NCBI GenBank assembly: GCA_022457155.1
Contig: JAJGOT010000457.1
Span: 1-64,000 of the forward strand
Origin: Cladopsammia gracilis
Lineage: Eukaryota > Cnidaria > Anthozoa > Scleractinia > Dendrophylliidae
Direction of reading: 5' to 3'
Length of the DNA: 64,000 nt
Shown here piece after piece: positions 38,364 through 42,636 of the stretch. Within the stretch, counting starts at the first letter, position 1, and each line of letters opens with the position of its first letter. The position numbers were made by a program, and so were the translations under genes. The notes under the pieces were generated by a model. It was not told the DNA's origin, did not search any database, and was given only the letters and a program-made list of their open reading frames with translations.

Positions 38364-40670
38364 GCCTGATGATTTATATATATATATATATATACATACA
38401 TACATACAATTATGTATACAATGTGCCCTCCCGGTTGCTACAATATATACATTGTTTTTCTCTCCATTCTTTCAGTACTGAATCTATTACAAAACGAGAG
38501 GTAAGGCAAGACATCTTTACGGCTGACGATATTTACATACCAACGGATCCAAGAGAAGTCGATGGCGGAATTGAAGTTGAGTATGCTGTGGTAAAAACGT
38601 CAGCAGATGGGAGACCCGTGGCCGTACCAAGTGAAGCCCTCGCCGTGGTGACCGAGAAGAAAGCTGCCGAAATAGGACAGAAAATTGGCGGAAACGTCCT
38701 AGAAGCAAAGCCGAAGCCAGCACCAATTAAAGCCACACCAACCAGTGGAGCGACAAAAGGAGGAACAAATGGAGGGTTAATTGCTGGAGTGGTCGTTGCT
38801 GTTGCATTATTAGTGATTATTGCAGTAGTTACTGTATGGTATTTCAGGTATGGTATCTCACCTTTTGTAATTTTCTTAGTGCCCTCATTTCAATAATAAT
38901 AACAATAATAATAATAATAATAATAATAATAATTTTACTTAATATAGTGCATTCTCCAGAATATGCCTAAATGTACTTTACATGACATATATTTGCAATC
39001 TAAAAATAGAGGAACTATAACAAATACTAACTAAAAATACTAACCATGAGAATATATAGTAAGCTAATCTTAAAGTGTCAGTTCGATAAAAACTGACCTC
39101 TTTCTTTTGGCTATTTTTCGGCTTAGAATAACTCATCGGAGTTCAAAATACTCATTGACAGGAAAAAATCTAACTTACCTCTGTTAACGTAAACATTTTA
39201 CGCTCTGAAATCATTATTTGGACCATCCGCCATTACAAATTTTTGTTCCTCCATACTTGGACCATACATGAAGTACTAACCAGCTAATTTGCTTGTGACG
39301 GCACAGAGAGCCCGATTTCTCCGATTTCTGTGCTTTTTTATGGCAAACTTGGGAGAGTTTTTAAAAAGAACGAATTTGGCAGATTTACGCAAGGAAATCA
39401 TCGAAACGATAAGTATTCTGATGTGAAAACGATCGAGGTTTTGCAATATGTCGACGATTTGGAGGAATTTTGAGTGAATTACCCTATTTCAAACAGTTCA
39501 TGCTTAGTCTATATGAAGGTCTGTCAAGTCAAGGATGCACGTGGGAAATTAAGATAACATGTACATGAGAGAAGCGTAAGACGTGCTTGAGGTTATAGTT
39601 AAGAGCAGTTACTCTTGCTTTATAGGGTGCACGAAAGCATAATCCGTTTTTGTCATTGACATACCTGGCATAATTATGCCCAGTGAACCTTAACCGATGT
39701 TGACCGTCTTGCTTGTCTTTTTTTTTTTTTTTTTTTTTTTTGCTTTGTTTGTTTGTTTCTTGGACAAAGACTACGTAGTCCGAGCATTTACTAAAACACT
39801 CCAACTGGACTCTTTCTCGCCCATTAATGGGACTTTATAGCGACAAAATAATTCCTCTGAATGTGAATCTATAGCAGGTTTGCTAACTTTCAATCATTGT
39901 GCTCCCTTTCCATGTTTAACAAAGTTATAACTTTGTTATAACAAAGTTATGACCTGCATTGAATTTTGATTGGAAATATTTTGCTAGCTTTGTTGTCGTG
40001 TTTCTTTCTCCTTTCTGACCACGTTATCATGTCTGTTTACAGGGTAAAACGAGGCAATTACAACCAAGGTTATGAAAAGGAGATGGACGAGGAGGCAACA
40101 AATACAAGACGGGTTGCTGCCCTTGAAAATCCCGGATGCGACAGTGCCGGTGCGTTTGAAGGCGGTGGTGAAGGGAATTACGATGACATCGGACCAGTGG
40201 AATTTTCTCCCTATGAAGAACTTCCAGAAAGCAGTGCAGCTACCAATCCGATGCAGTTTTCTGAGATAGGTATGACAAGGATTTCGTCTTCCGAGAGCAT
40301 GAACAAAGAAGGAGCAAACGGTGAATCTGATGGCACGAAAGCCAGCCAAGAGGATGCTGCAGGCGCCCTGCCCAAAAAGGAACTAAAGGAAAAGGAGGTG
40401 AAGGAAAAGCCCGCTTACTTGACAATCACTATGAAGAAAGAGCCCGAGGCAGGGGAAGAAGAGCGTTTCGTGTCGTTGTTTCCACATGACAGCAAAACAG
40501 TAACGAGCGAGGAAGTAAATATTGATATCCAGGGTGATGCTAAAAAGTCGCAAGATGAATCTCAGTATGCGTCGCTCGCCACTGCAGAGGGAGTACAATC
40601 CGATCGCCGACAAAATGGGCAAACGGTACTGGTTCTGGAAGTCAACGACAAGCCAACTGAAAAATGTTAG
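1186..40670 (+). CDS. SRCR/YWTD-propeller/EGF single-pass receptor, 3' 16 exons (5' end outside window)
   Basis: Sixteen exons joined by GT-AG introns of matching phase give about 1,460 codons ending at a TAG. Exons: 1186-1329, 5706-5738, 6272-6613, 7284-7313, 8626-8967, 9058-9390, 9659-10052, 19943-20355, 21076-21189, 22054-22456, 24422-24843, 28477-28749, 30631-30680, 33080-33171, 38476-38847, 40043-40670. Domain order is EGF, Pro-rich linker, SRCR, linker, SRCR, SRCR, six-bladed-type YWTD propeller, EGF, second YWTD propeller, two EGFs, a membrane-proximal domain, a transmembrane helix, and a cytoplasmic tail of about 210 residues. Domains and phases are read directly from sequence. A scavenger/adhesion or signalling receptor role is inferred from the families. 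The first exon enters in phase 1 with an EGF, so more propeller/EGF exons probably precede it. No close named orthologue is recognised; LRP-like and DMBT1-like annotations are likely in databases. Confidence 0.9.
1380..1422. repeat. (TA)n microsatellite
   Basis: Dinucleotide TA tract immediately 3' (in minus sense) of the hammerhead at 1486-1537. Confidence 0.95.
1486..1537 (-). ncRNA. Hammerhead ribozyme, PLE type, complete
   Basis: On the minus strand: stem I (UUGC/GCA), CUGAUGA, a long stem II (AUGUGGUCA/UGACCAUAC with an A-C mismatch at its base), GAA, stem III ACAG-AG-CUGU, then A and the predicted cleavage site, giving a legal UA (NUH) site. Stem I is short. The layout matches the ribozyme at 34129-34187, including a 4-bp stem III with a 2-nt loop. 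A (TA)n tract follows, as at other PLE ends here. Confidence 0.7.
1709..1984 (+). mobile_element. tRNA-derived SINE-like repeat, copy 1
   Basis: A 276-bp unit is nearly identical to 3433-3710. Its 3' half holds a 71-nt tRNA-like structure (1863-1933) with a 7-bp acceptor stem, an A box (TGGCCTAGTGG) and a B box (GGTTCAACTCC), followed by CTTTTT. The anticodon loop lacks the canonical U33, so it is a retroposon-type tRNA relic, not a working tRNA gene. Confidence 0.65.
2743..2767. repeat. (CTCA)n microsatellite
   Basis: About six CTCA units follow an AATAAAATTC stretch. They may be the tail of a retroposed sequence upstream (2300-2740), which has a TATA-like TATTTAAGCC but no coding signal. 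Confidence 0.75.
3030..3110 (+). repeat. tRNA-like sequence followed by T-rich tail
   Basis: A B-box-like GAGTTCGAATC and an A-box-like segment precede a long T-rich run. This is suggestive of another SINE, but no second copy was seen in the window. Confidence 0.35.
3433..3710 (+). mobile_element. tRNA-derived SINE-like repeat, copy 2
   Basis: Second copy of the unit at 1709-1984, with the tRNA-like part at 3587-3657. It runs directly into a (TA)n tract at 3710-3759. Confidence 0.65.
3710..3759. repeat. (TA)n microsatellite
   Basis: TA tract between the SINE-like copy 2 and the PLE ribozyme end. Confidence 0.95.
3790..4640 (-). mobile_element. Penelope-like element, GIY-YIG end and 3' ribozyme
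   Basis: Minus-strand reading gives the inter-domain segment ([19 protein letters not shown]), then after a frameshift a cysteine cluster [16 protein letters not shown] and a GIY-YIG-like part ([18 protein letters not shown]), then [13 protein letters not shown]. This is the C-terminal endonuclease region of a PLE. A hammerhead ribozyme (3796-3840) and a (TA)n tract follow in the same strand, the usual PLE terminal order. The copy is 5'-truncated and broken. Confidence 0.8.
3796..3840 (-). ncRNA. Hammerhead ribozyme, PLE type, complete
   Basis: Minus strand: stem I AUCCC/GGGAU (5 bp), CUGAUGA, stem II GUGG-GCAA-CCAC with a GNRA tetraloop, GAA, stem III ACA-GGCU-UGU, then C and the predicted cleavage between 3801 and 3800. 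Every conserved core base is present and all stems pair perfectly. Confidence 0.85.
4720..5705. other. Receptor intron, no gene seen
   Basis: AT-rich intron sequence. A direct repeat of GGGACACCAA..ATGGCCGCCG occurs at about 5261-5281 and 5300-5320. No exon, RNA gene or recognisable element otherwise. Confidence 0.5.
5706..5738 (+). CDS. Receptor exon: Pro/Thr linker
   Basis: A 33-nt phase 1-1 micro-exon between tttag and gtaaag encodes a flexible linker, [10 protein letters not shown]. It joins the EGF exon to the first SRCR exon in frame. Support is the splice signals, the phase fit and the similar micro-exon at 7284-7313. Confidence 0.75.
6272..6613 (+). CDS. Receptor exon: SRCR domain 1
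   Basis: One phase 1-1 exon of 342 nt encodes a whole scavenger receptor cysteine-rich domain, from VRLRGS through [19 protein letters not shown] to EDAGVVC. Six cysteines are present, the group A number. The [18 protein letters not shown] segment is typical of the family. SRCR domains bind protein or polyanionic ligands; the ligand here is unknown. Confidence 0.93.
6614..7283. other. Receptor intron, no gene seen
   Basis: Intron between SRCR 1 and the linker exon. Nothing beyond low-complexity AT-rich sequence was recognised. Confidence 0.5.
7284..7313 (+). CDS. Receptor exon: short linker
   Basis: A 30-nt phase 1-1 micro-exon (acceptor ttgaag, donor gtgagt) encodes [10 protein letters not shown] between SRCR 1 and SRCR 2. 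It keeps the frame and resembles the linker exon at 5706-5738. Confidence 0.72.
7874..8151. mobile_element. MITE-like inverted repeat
   Basis: About 43-bp terminal inverted repeats: AGCTACAATTAGCTGCAAAA at the left pairs with the right end TTTGCAGCTAATTGTAGCT, including the GTTGAGACACT/AGTGTCTCAAC block. No internal ORF. A non-autonomous DNA element in the SRCR 2 upstream intron. Confidence 0.7.
8626..8967 (+). CDS. Receptor exon: SRCR domain 2
   Basis: A single phase 1-1 exon of 342 nt encodes a second SRCR domain: [19 protein letters not shown], then [19 protein letters not shown] and GVVCKY. It has eight cysteines, two of them adjacent (HCCGW). It ends in a short Thr/Pro stretch before the donor. 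Confidence 0.93.
9058..9390 (+). CDS. Receptor exon: SRCR domain 3
   Basis: A phase 1-1 exon of 333 nt encodes the third SRCR domain: [39 protein letters not shown], and EDASVIC. Seven cysteines are visible, an odd number caused by an HCC doublet, so one may be free or paired elsewhere. The acceptor is ttttcag and the donor gttagt. Confidence 0.93.
9659..10052 (+). CDS. Receptor exon: first half of YWTD propeller 1
   Basis: After a cysteine-containing N-terminal stretch and a Pro-rich piece, the exon encodes LDL-receptor class B repeats. IYLADDYGN and IYVADDYEN sit at the YWTD positions, with [20 protein letters not shown] typical of the blade. It ends in phase 2 (donor gtaagc). The next exon, 9.9 kb away, restores GYMYVSS, the standard blade-internal intron position. 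Confidence 0.92.
10053..10358. other. Receptor intron upstream of the BEL element
   Basis: Non-coding; no element recognised. Confidence 0.5.
10359..10853 (-). repeat. BEL/Pao 3' LTR
   Basis: About 495 bp, TGTAAC...CTTACA, matching 19095-19747 except for a segment present only in the latter. In element orientation this is the downstream LTR. Confidence 0.8.
11053..12061 (-). pseudogene. BEL/Pao integrase remnant
   Basis: The minus strand gives an integrase core with D and D residues (VDIDCFGPF and IRSDNGTNF) and, about 500 bp on, the C-terminal [12 protein letters not shown] and PRNTWPLGR motif. Frameshifts interrupt it. Confidence 0.8.
12481..13572 (-). pseudogene. BEL/Pao connection and RNase H-like remnant
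   Basis: The reading continues past the polymerase ([33 protein letters not shown]), the usual RNase H-like segment of this family, and is broken by frameshifts. Confidence 0.75.
13532..14512 (-). pseudogene. BEL/Pao protease end and reverse transcriptase remnant
   Basis: [10 protein letters not shown] marks the end of the protease-linked region. [19 protein letters not shown] and the catalytic YVDD identify a Pao-type reverse transcriptase. The region is split over at least three frames. Confidence 0.85.
14564..15449 (-). pseudogene. BEL/Pao zinc knuckles and aspartic protease remnant
   Basis: Two CCHC knuckles ([13 protein letters not shown] and [14 protein letters not shown], both Cx2Cx4Hx4C) precede a protease region. 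Its active-site-like [10 protein letters not shown] is encoded near 14845-14875 and followed by an in-frame stop. Confidence 0.75.
15121..16483 (-). pseudogene. BEL/Pao gag (coiled coil and DUF1759-like region)
   Basis: A charged coiled-coil stretch is followed by a [16 protein letters not shown] motif, typical of the start of the BEL gag domain. It continues in other frames with [13 protein letters not shown], typical of its end. At least two frameshifts are visible. Confidence 0.7.
16621..16633. repeat. Target site duplication, left
   Basis: TCTTCTGTAATAA, repeated exactly at 18466-18478, flanks the nested PLE. Confidence 0.8.
16700..16735 (-). ncRNA. Minimal hammerhead-like motif (PLE left end)
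   Basis: Minus strand: GCU, CCGACGA (one U to C change from CUGACGA), weak stem II, GAAA, CGUC, AGC. Stem I GCU/AGC pairs and stem III is the palindrome ACGU. Confidence 0.45.
18314..18347 (+). ncRNA. Minimal hammerhead-like motif (PLE right end)
   Basis: Inverted copy of the motif at 16700-16735, with the same CCGACGA core change. It lies in sense orientation in the receptor intron. Confidence 0.45.
18466..18478. repeat. Target site duplication, right
   Basis: TCTTCTGTAATAA, an exact match to 16621-16633. Confidence 0.8.
18872..19057 (-). pseudogene. BEL/Pao gag N-terminal fragment
   Basis: An ATG-initiated frame of about 60 codons next to the 5' LTR encodes a basic, Arg-rich gag-like start and is then lost by frameshift. 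An unexplained non-coding block (18479-18840) separates it from the next gag segment. Confidence 0.5.
19095..19747 (-). repeat. BEL/Pao 5' LTR with extra segment
   Basis: About 653 bp. It matches the other LTR, but an extra block of about 150 bp (roughly 19436-19583) is also found, diverged, at 54308-54448. Confidence 0.8.
19943..20355 (+). CDS. Receptor exon: second half of YWTD propeller 1
   Basis: Phase 2 in, phase 1 out. It continues the propeller with [18 protein letters not shown] and LYWTAQGDG blades and ends in a Pro-rich TPPPPG stretch. It lies just beyond the BEL/Pao element that occupies the preceding intron. Confidence 0.92.
20399..20720. mobile_element. MITE with GGCCCGGTTGTT termini and internal duplication
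   Basis: The ends are inverted (GGCCCGGTTGTTTGAAAG and CTTTGAACAACCCGGCC). An internal segment of about 85 bp containing GACGCTAACC..GGGTTAGCT is tandemly duplicated. No ORF. Confidence 0.7.
21076..21189 (+). CDS. Receptor exon: EGF-like domain after propeller 1
   Basis: A phase 1-1 exon encodes [12 protein letters not shown], then [17 protein letters not shown]. The last cysteine codon is split by the intron: T here, GC at 22054. This is a strong internal check on both splice sites. Confidence 0.9.
21451..21810. mobile_element. MITE with CGAATTTATACTAGAGACGA inverted ends
   Basis: Perfect terminal inverted repeats of at least 20 bp, with internal GAATTATCCGTC and TTCGTC motifs repeated in both orientations. 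About 360 bp, no ORF. Confidence 0.8.
22054..22456 (+). CDS. Receptor exon: first half of YWTD propeller 2
   Basis: It completes the EGF cysteine and then gives blades [18 protein letters not shown] and VYWISRANL, with [16 protein letters not shown]. It ends in phase 2 (donor gtaggt) at the same blade-internal position as the first propeller. Confidence 0.92.
22611..23546. mobile_element. TTAA-flanked DNA element containing a LINE tail
   Basis: TTAA sits on both sides (22607-22610 and 23547-23550). The ends are inverted CCCTCGGWCG with poly-C/G tracts near each end. CCC termini with TTAA duplications suggest piggyBac- or Kolobok-type mobilisation. The interior contains the LINE fragment at 22951-23350. 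Confidence 0.7.
22951..23350 (+). mobile_element. LINE 3' end (non-LTR retrotransposon)
   Basis: An 80-codon open frame ends in the non-LTR C-terminal signature ([44 protein letters not shown]) and stops at 23223. An AATAAAG and an (ATGT)n tail (23314-23350) follow, as in CR1/L2-type LINEs. Confidence 0.8.
23551..24421. other. Receptor intron, no gene seen
   Basis: AT-rich intron between propeller 2 halves. No exon or element recognised. Confidence 0.5.
24422..24843 (+). CDS. Receptor exon: second half of YWTD propeller 2
   Basis: Phase 2 in, phase 1 out (donor gtgagt). Blades read [18 protein letters not shown] and VYWNEYFNE, with the usual [17 protein letters not shown] pattern. It mirrors the exon at 19943-20355, so the two propellers probably arose by duplication. 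Confidence 0.92.
24889..25070. mobile_element. MITE with inverted ends
   Basis: GATTCCATTTTG..CTGTTCAGTTAT..GATCACAGATGACGTC at the left pairs with GACGTCTTCTGTGATC..ATAACTGAACAG..CAAAATGGAATC at the right. Arms are about 55 bp and not coding. Confidence 0.75.
25071..26786. other. Receptor intron, no gene seen
   Basis: Long intron stretch. Short ORFs lack any family signal. No RNA gene recognised. Confidence 0.45.
26787..27468. mobile_element. Harbinger-type element with TAA duplication
   Basis: TIRs of about 50 bp (GGCCYCGTCCACACTAATCC) and flanking TAA on both sides fit the TWA target duplication of PIF/Harbinger. The interior carries a Myb-like gene remnant on the minus strand, so it derives from an autonomous element by internal deletion. 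Confidence 0.78.
27009..27186 (-). pseudogene. Harbinger Myb-like DNA-binding protein remnant
   Basis: Starting at an ATG at 27186 the minus strand reads [20 protein letters not shown], then [13 protein letters not shown]. After a one-base shift come [11 protein letters not shown], the pattern of the Myb/SANT partner protein of Harbinger elements. The frameshift truncates it. Confidence 0.6.
27900..28330 (-). mobile_element. LINE reverse transcriptase fragment
   Basis: Minus-strand [18 protein letters not shown] and [15 protein letters not shown] are the thumb/C-terminal signature of a CR1/Jockey-type non-LTR reverse transcriptase. Both ends are truncated. Confidence 0.78.
28477..28749 (+). 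CDS. Receptor exon: two EGF-like domains with Thr/Pro linker
   Basis: The first EGF ([13 protein letters not shown] to GRIC) is the propeller-capping type. A Thr/Pro-rich linker with likely O-glycosylation follows. The second EGF ([14 protein letters not shown] to AGVNC) is the classical type. Phase 1-1, acceptor ttgtag, donor gtaagt. Confidence 0.92.
28750..29340. other. Receptor intron, no gene seen
   Basis: AT-rich; no element recognised before the minisatellite. Confidence 0.45.
29341..29590. repeat. 44-bp minisatellite with palindromic core
   Basis: Five to six units start at about 29385, 29429, 29473, 29516 and 29559. Each contains an imperfect palindrome GGAACATGGAAATTTCCATG and a TTTAGGCAACACAATGTAA spacer. 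Confidence 0.85.
29600..29960. mobile_element. Inverted-repeat PLE terminal relic
   Basis: Arms of about 145-160 bp (29600-29745 and 29800-29960) are inverted copies. The right arm carries CUGAUGA, a 5-bp stem II (GUGUG/CACAC) and GAAU at 29849-29877, a degenerate hammerhead core like those in the PLE ends elsewhere. Confidence 0.55.
29961..30630. other. Receptor intron, diverged repeat
   Basis: Repeated AGCCGGG/CTAACCGGGC motifs (30165-30560) suggest a diverged MITE, but ends could not be set. Confidence 0.35.
30631..30680 (+). CDS. Receptor exon: start of membrane-proximal domain
   Basis: A 50-nt exon, phase 1 in and phase 0 out, encodes [17 protein letters not shown]. The beta-strand-like VEVTIQGV begins a domain continued at 33080 and 38476. 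The donor is gtgaga. Confidence 0.8.
30681..31379. other. Receptor intron, unrecognised ORF
   Basis: An open frame at 30918-31265 (115 codons) has no recognised motif and no splice context. It is probably chance. Confidence 0.3.
31380..32104 (-). mobile_element. Penelope-like element, reverse transcriptase fragment
   Basis: The minus strand gives [30 protein letters not shown], and after a frameshift [18 protein letters not shown] and [11 protein letters not shown]. These are PLE reverse-transcriptase motifs. The endonuclease part is missing. Confidence 0.82.
32464..32496. repeat. T-run abutting G-run
   Basis: About 18 T followed by about 16 G. Possible assembly-prone homopolymer. Confidence 0.85.
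33080..33171 (+). CDS. Receptor exon: membrane-proximal helix with cysteines
   Basis: Phase 0 in, phase 2 out. It encodes [18 protein letters not shown] and a second cysteine in PENCPISVE. An amphipathic helix after a strand resembles a SEA or ferredoxin-like fold, but no GSVVV-type cleavage site is seen, so the family assignment stays open. Confidence 0.82.
33380..33465. repeat. (TA)n microsatellite, 86 bp
   Basis: Uninterrupted TA dinucleotides. Confidence 0.95.
33466..33626. repeat. Hairpin of about 70-bp arms between two (TA)n tracts
   Basis: Arms begin CTGAATTTTTGAAAAGG and end CCTTTTCAAAAATCCAG. The centre is around 33540. TA tracts lie directly on both sides. Confidence 0.8.
33627..33668. 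repeat. (TA)n microsatellite
   Basis: TA tract immediately 5' of the PLE endonuclease fragment. Confidence 0.95.
33669..34296 (+). mobile_element. Penelope-like element, 5'-truncated endonuclease end with ribozyme
   Basis: The plus strand reads [49 protein letters not shown] and stops at about 33906. The same segment is seen in the PLE at 3946-4470. About 220 bp further on is a complete hammerhead, then a (TA)n tract at 34297. Confidence 0.82.
34129..34187 (+). ncRNA. Hammerhead ribozyme, PLE type, complete
   Basis: Stem I GUUUAA/UUAAAC (6 bp), CUGAGGA, stem II of 10 pairs (34142-34151 with 34158-34167, loop UCUAUC), GAA, stem III ACAG-UU-CUGU, then A at 34181 and predicted cleavage before U34182. 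All catalytic core bases match consensus. It lies in sense orientation inside a receptor intron. Confidence 0.9.
34297..34371. repeat. (TA)n microsatellite, 75 bp
   Basis: TA tract directly after the PLE ribozyme end. Confidence 0.95.
34529..34569 (+). ncRNA. Minimal hammerhead motif
   Basis: Stem I CACC/GGUG, CUGAAGA, an extra A, stem II GACCAC/GUGGUC, GAA, stem III palindrome AUAU, then A before the cleavage site. Stem III would need a dimer for stable folding, as described for PLE hammerheads. Confidence 0.65.
34660..34695. repeat. (TA)n microsatellite
   Basis: TA tract beside the next PLE terminal copy. Confidence 0.95.
34753..34789 (-). ncRNA. Minimal hammerhead motif
   Basis: Minus strand: GCUC, CUGAGGA, extra A, stem II GGCC/GGUC, GAA, ACGU, U, GAGC. 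Stem I GCUC/GAGC pairs and stem III is the palindrome ACGU. Confidence 0.6.
35070..35126. repeat. (TA)n microsatellite
   Basis: TA tract next to the 129-bp repeat at 35127. Confidence 0.95.
35127..35255 (+). repeat. 129-bp interspersed repeat, copy 1
   Basis: Identical over 129 bp to the minus-strand copy at 52100-52228, both abutting a (TA)n tract. A third copy is partial (38408-38437). It is open in one frame ([20 protein letters not shown]). Confidence 0.85.
35347..35383 (-). ncRNA. Minimal hammerhead motif
   Basis: Minus strand: GCUC, CUGAUGA, extra A, stem II GACC/GGUC, GAA, ACGU, U, GAGC. Same family as 37827 and 38231. Confidence 0.6.
35529..37639. mobile_element. 2.1-kb foldback element with TTAA duplications
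   Basis: Left arm 35529-36366 and right arm 36801-37639 (about 840 bp each) are near-perfect inverted repeats starting GGTGGTTCGATACAG. TTAA flanks both ends (35525-35528, 37640-37643). The 434-bp core has one small basic ORF (36464-36568, 34 codons). TTAA duplications suggest Kolobok- or piggyBac-type mobilisation. It is inserted between PLE terminal copies. Confidence 0.82.
37827..37863 (+). ncRNA. Minimal hammerhead motif
   Basis: GCUC, CUGAUGA, extra A, stem II GACC/GGUC, GAA, ACGU, U, GAGC, in sense orientation in the receptor intron. Confidence 0.6.
38231..38267 (-). ncRNA. Minimal hammerhead motif
   Basis: Minus strand: GCUC, CUGAUGA, a weakened stem II, GAA, ACGU, C, GAGC. Mirror of 37827-37863. 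Confidence 0.55.
38287..38393. repeat. (TA)n microsatellite, interrupted
   Basis: TA tract 38287-38360, then TTGCCTGATGATT, then TA again to 38393. A partial third copy of the 129-bp repeat follows (38408-38437). Confidence 0.9.
38476..38847 (+). CDS. Receptor exon: juxtamembrane stalk and transmembrane helix
   Basis: Phase 2-2. The exon completes the membrane-proximal domain ([15 protein letters not shown] and [12 protein letters not shown]) and a Lys/Pro/Thr/Gly stalk. A hydrophobic helix, [19 protein letters not shown], then TVWYF, is encoded near 38772-38846. The donor gtatgg follows directly. Confidence 0.92.
38893..38931. repeat. (AAT)n microsatellite
   Basis: About 12 AAT/AAC units just after the transmembrane exon. 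Confidence 0.9.
38932..40042. other. Receptor last intron, no gene seen
   Basis: Contains a T-run (39719-39740) and a small palindromic ATAACTTTGTTATAACAAAG at about 39926. Nothing else recognised. Confidence 0.5.
40043..40670 (+). CDS. Receptor last exon: cytoplasmic tail with ITIM-like motifs
   Basis: The acceptor tttacag restores an Arg codon and about 208 residues follow to TAG at 40668-40670. The tail is acidic and Lys-rich in parts, without a folded domain. Tyrosine motifs are SPYEEL (40206-40223), PAYLTI (40410-40427), SQYASL (40560-40577), plus NYDDI and NYNQGY. SPYEEL and SQYASL fit the ITIM consensus (S/I/V/L)xYxx(I/V/L). Phosphorylation-dependent SH2 binding is inferred, not shown. 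Confidence 0.92.
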
Positions 40671-40810
40671 GCAAGCGATTTGGAAAGTGCATGCTGTTAG
40701 TTGTGAAAAAAATGGCGACGAAATTTCAAATCAATCTGAAACTGGATAAATGACAGCAAAGCTTAGATAGTGGCCAGACATTTTTCAAACATTGATTTGC
40801 ACCCGACTAA

Positions 40811-40816
40811 AATAAA
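40811..40816 (+). promoter_or_regulatory. Poly(A) signal of the receptor gene
   Basis: A canonical AATAAA lies about 140 bases after the receptor stop codon, a normal distance for a short 3' UTR. Confidence 0.7.
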
Positions 40817-41227
40817 GTCAACTTAAAAAGATGCTATTTCTGATGCTGGCATCAATTTTACTTATTGATTTTGAAATTGCGGCCGTCTTTTTTCAGAAAT
40901 GTTAATCCGTCATTGTTGTTTGTTCTTAGATAGATACTTTTTCCCGGGGGGGGGACTCCCATATGGAGGGTACAGGGATGCTCGTCGTCTGGTTTAAGGG
41001 TATAAATTATGGTTTTTGGTATCACTTAGGGTGTTCAGGAAGGAACGCTAATATTTTGAACCATCAAGGTGTCGTTTAGGGTTGTCCTCAAATAATTAAA
41101 AAAACCTCTCGTCATTCTACACGTAATCTATTAATACTGATGAAAGCATTCGATGGCAAAGTCTTTATCGTCATTAAAGTCACTATGACTCTTGTTTTTC
41201 TGTATTTTTTAGAATGATATTTTTTAG
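40817..41227. other. Intergenic after the receptor gene
   Basis: A CCCGGGGGGGGGACTCCC start at about 40944 resembles the end of a dispersed element. No gene seen. Confidence 0.4.
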
Positions 41228-42384
41228 CGGAGCACTTGCCAGACCGAAGGCCTGGCTGCGCAGCTCCATACTCATAGAACCTATGCCGTCATTTTTCATG
41301 GTCATGGCTAGCGGAATGTTTCGCGGGCGCGTGTGTGCCCGCCCACGGTGTTGGAACAACATCCGGGATCTTGAAAGCAAGGCTTTGTTTTTCGCGCGGC
41401 CACACAGCCGTGAGCTCGGTAAACACTTTAGTTGTTTAGTTGTGTCTAGCGGAGAATTAAAGTCGTTATTTTCCTGCATTTTTTCGCGGTTTGCTACTCA
41501 AGACAGGGATACTAATTAAGGTATACTCAGAAGCCTCTTTAATGGAAAAAGACGAGCTTTCAGGGATAAAATCTTGCTTCGAGGAACTTCATGTATTACG
41601 TTTTTATCAATGCGGGAGATGTTTGTTTTCTACAGATTTCAGAACCAGAAGCGGAGATTTGAATTTCCAAGCAAGCGAGGGACTTAAAGGTAAAACAGAT
41701 TACAGTTTTCGATGAGAATTTATGTTGATATCAATCTGTGAGTGACTTTTTATTACTGTTATTGTTAGTTTTGGAGAATTGATTTTAAAACGTGCTTAAA
41801 TTCAGTTGTATCGATCTCTTGAATTTCATCGAAGAAAGCTTGAACTCGATGAGCTATAATTAAATGGTACGCGTTTTGCTTTTAAACGTAAACTAATGGA
41901 GATTTGAATAAATTTTTTCGAAAGAAGATTGTGTTGTCCATTTTTATGTGTTTGTTCATTCATTAGATAGATTGAAAAGCGATTTTATGTAAACAAAACA
42001 AGACTTTGATTTTAAACTTATAGTACAGTTCTATCTTCACTCGCATCGCCTTATGCAAATATGTTCGTGTATTTTTGCAATTTTTGATTTTCAAATCAGT
42101 TTCTTGGGCAATTTTTGACAAACATAAACTGTATTTTATTCGGAAACTAGTGGTACTAGTTATTCTAGACAGAGAAAAGTTGTTTTTGTGAACTTTTGTA
42201 CGGTCTATAAAAATGTGCTGTGCAGACGGTCGCGTAATACTGTTTTTGAGAATTGCTAAAATTGAAAATAACCCGTTCGTCAATCTTAATTCTTGTGCTT
42301 CCAACCTTTCACCTTAGTTAAGTTTCACCTTAGTTAAGCTTGTTCAAAGTGCGATGCTGTTAGGCTTGGGCTATGTATATATAT
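41228..42384 (+). repeat. Dispersed repeat family, copy B
   Basis: The longest copy. A 5' part (AGCGGAGCAC.., CATGGTCATGGCTAGCGG, GC-rich palindromes) is shared with copy C. The 3' part is shared with A, C and D and ends at the CTGTTAGGCTTGG run and short TA. Confidence 0.85.
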
Positions 42385-42636
42385 TAGGCGTCAAACAAAG
42401 CTTGACTACGCGCCCAGGTTGATCTCGTTTAGGGGTTTAATTCAACATTTCCAAGAGCATCCCCGTACTTTTTTTGCTATTAAGCCTTGGAAGAACTTAC
42501 CTTTTAGCATTGTTCAACTCCATTGTTCGATGGCTGACAACTGCTTTATGATAATCAAAAGTCAACTAGTATTAAATATGAATAGGAGTTATATTTAGTG
42601 TTTAGGAAATTGCTAGAAACTGAGCGATACGCCTTA

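Noticed and set aside
33294..38405. ORFs rich in Ile-Tyr
   Set aside because: They translate (TA)n microsatellites.
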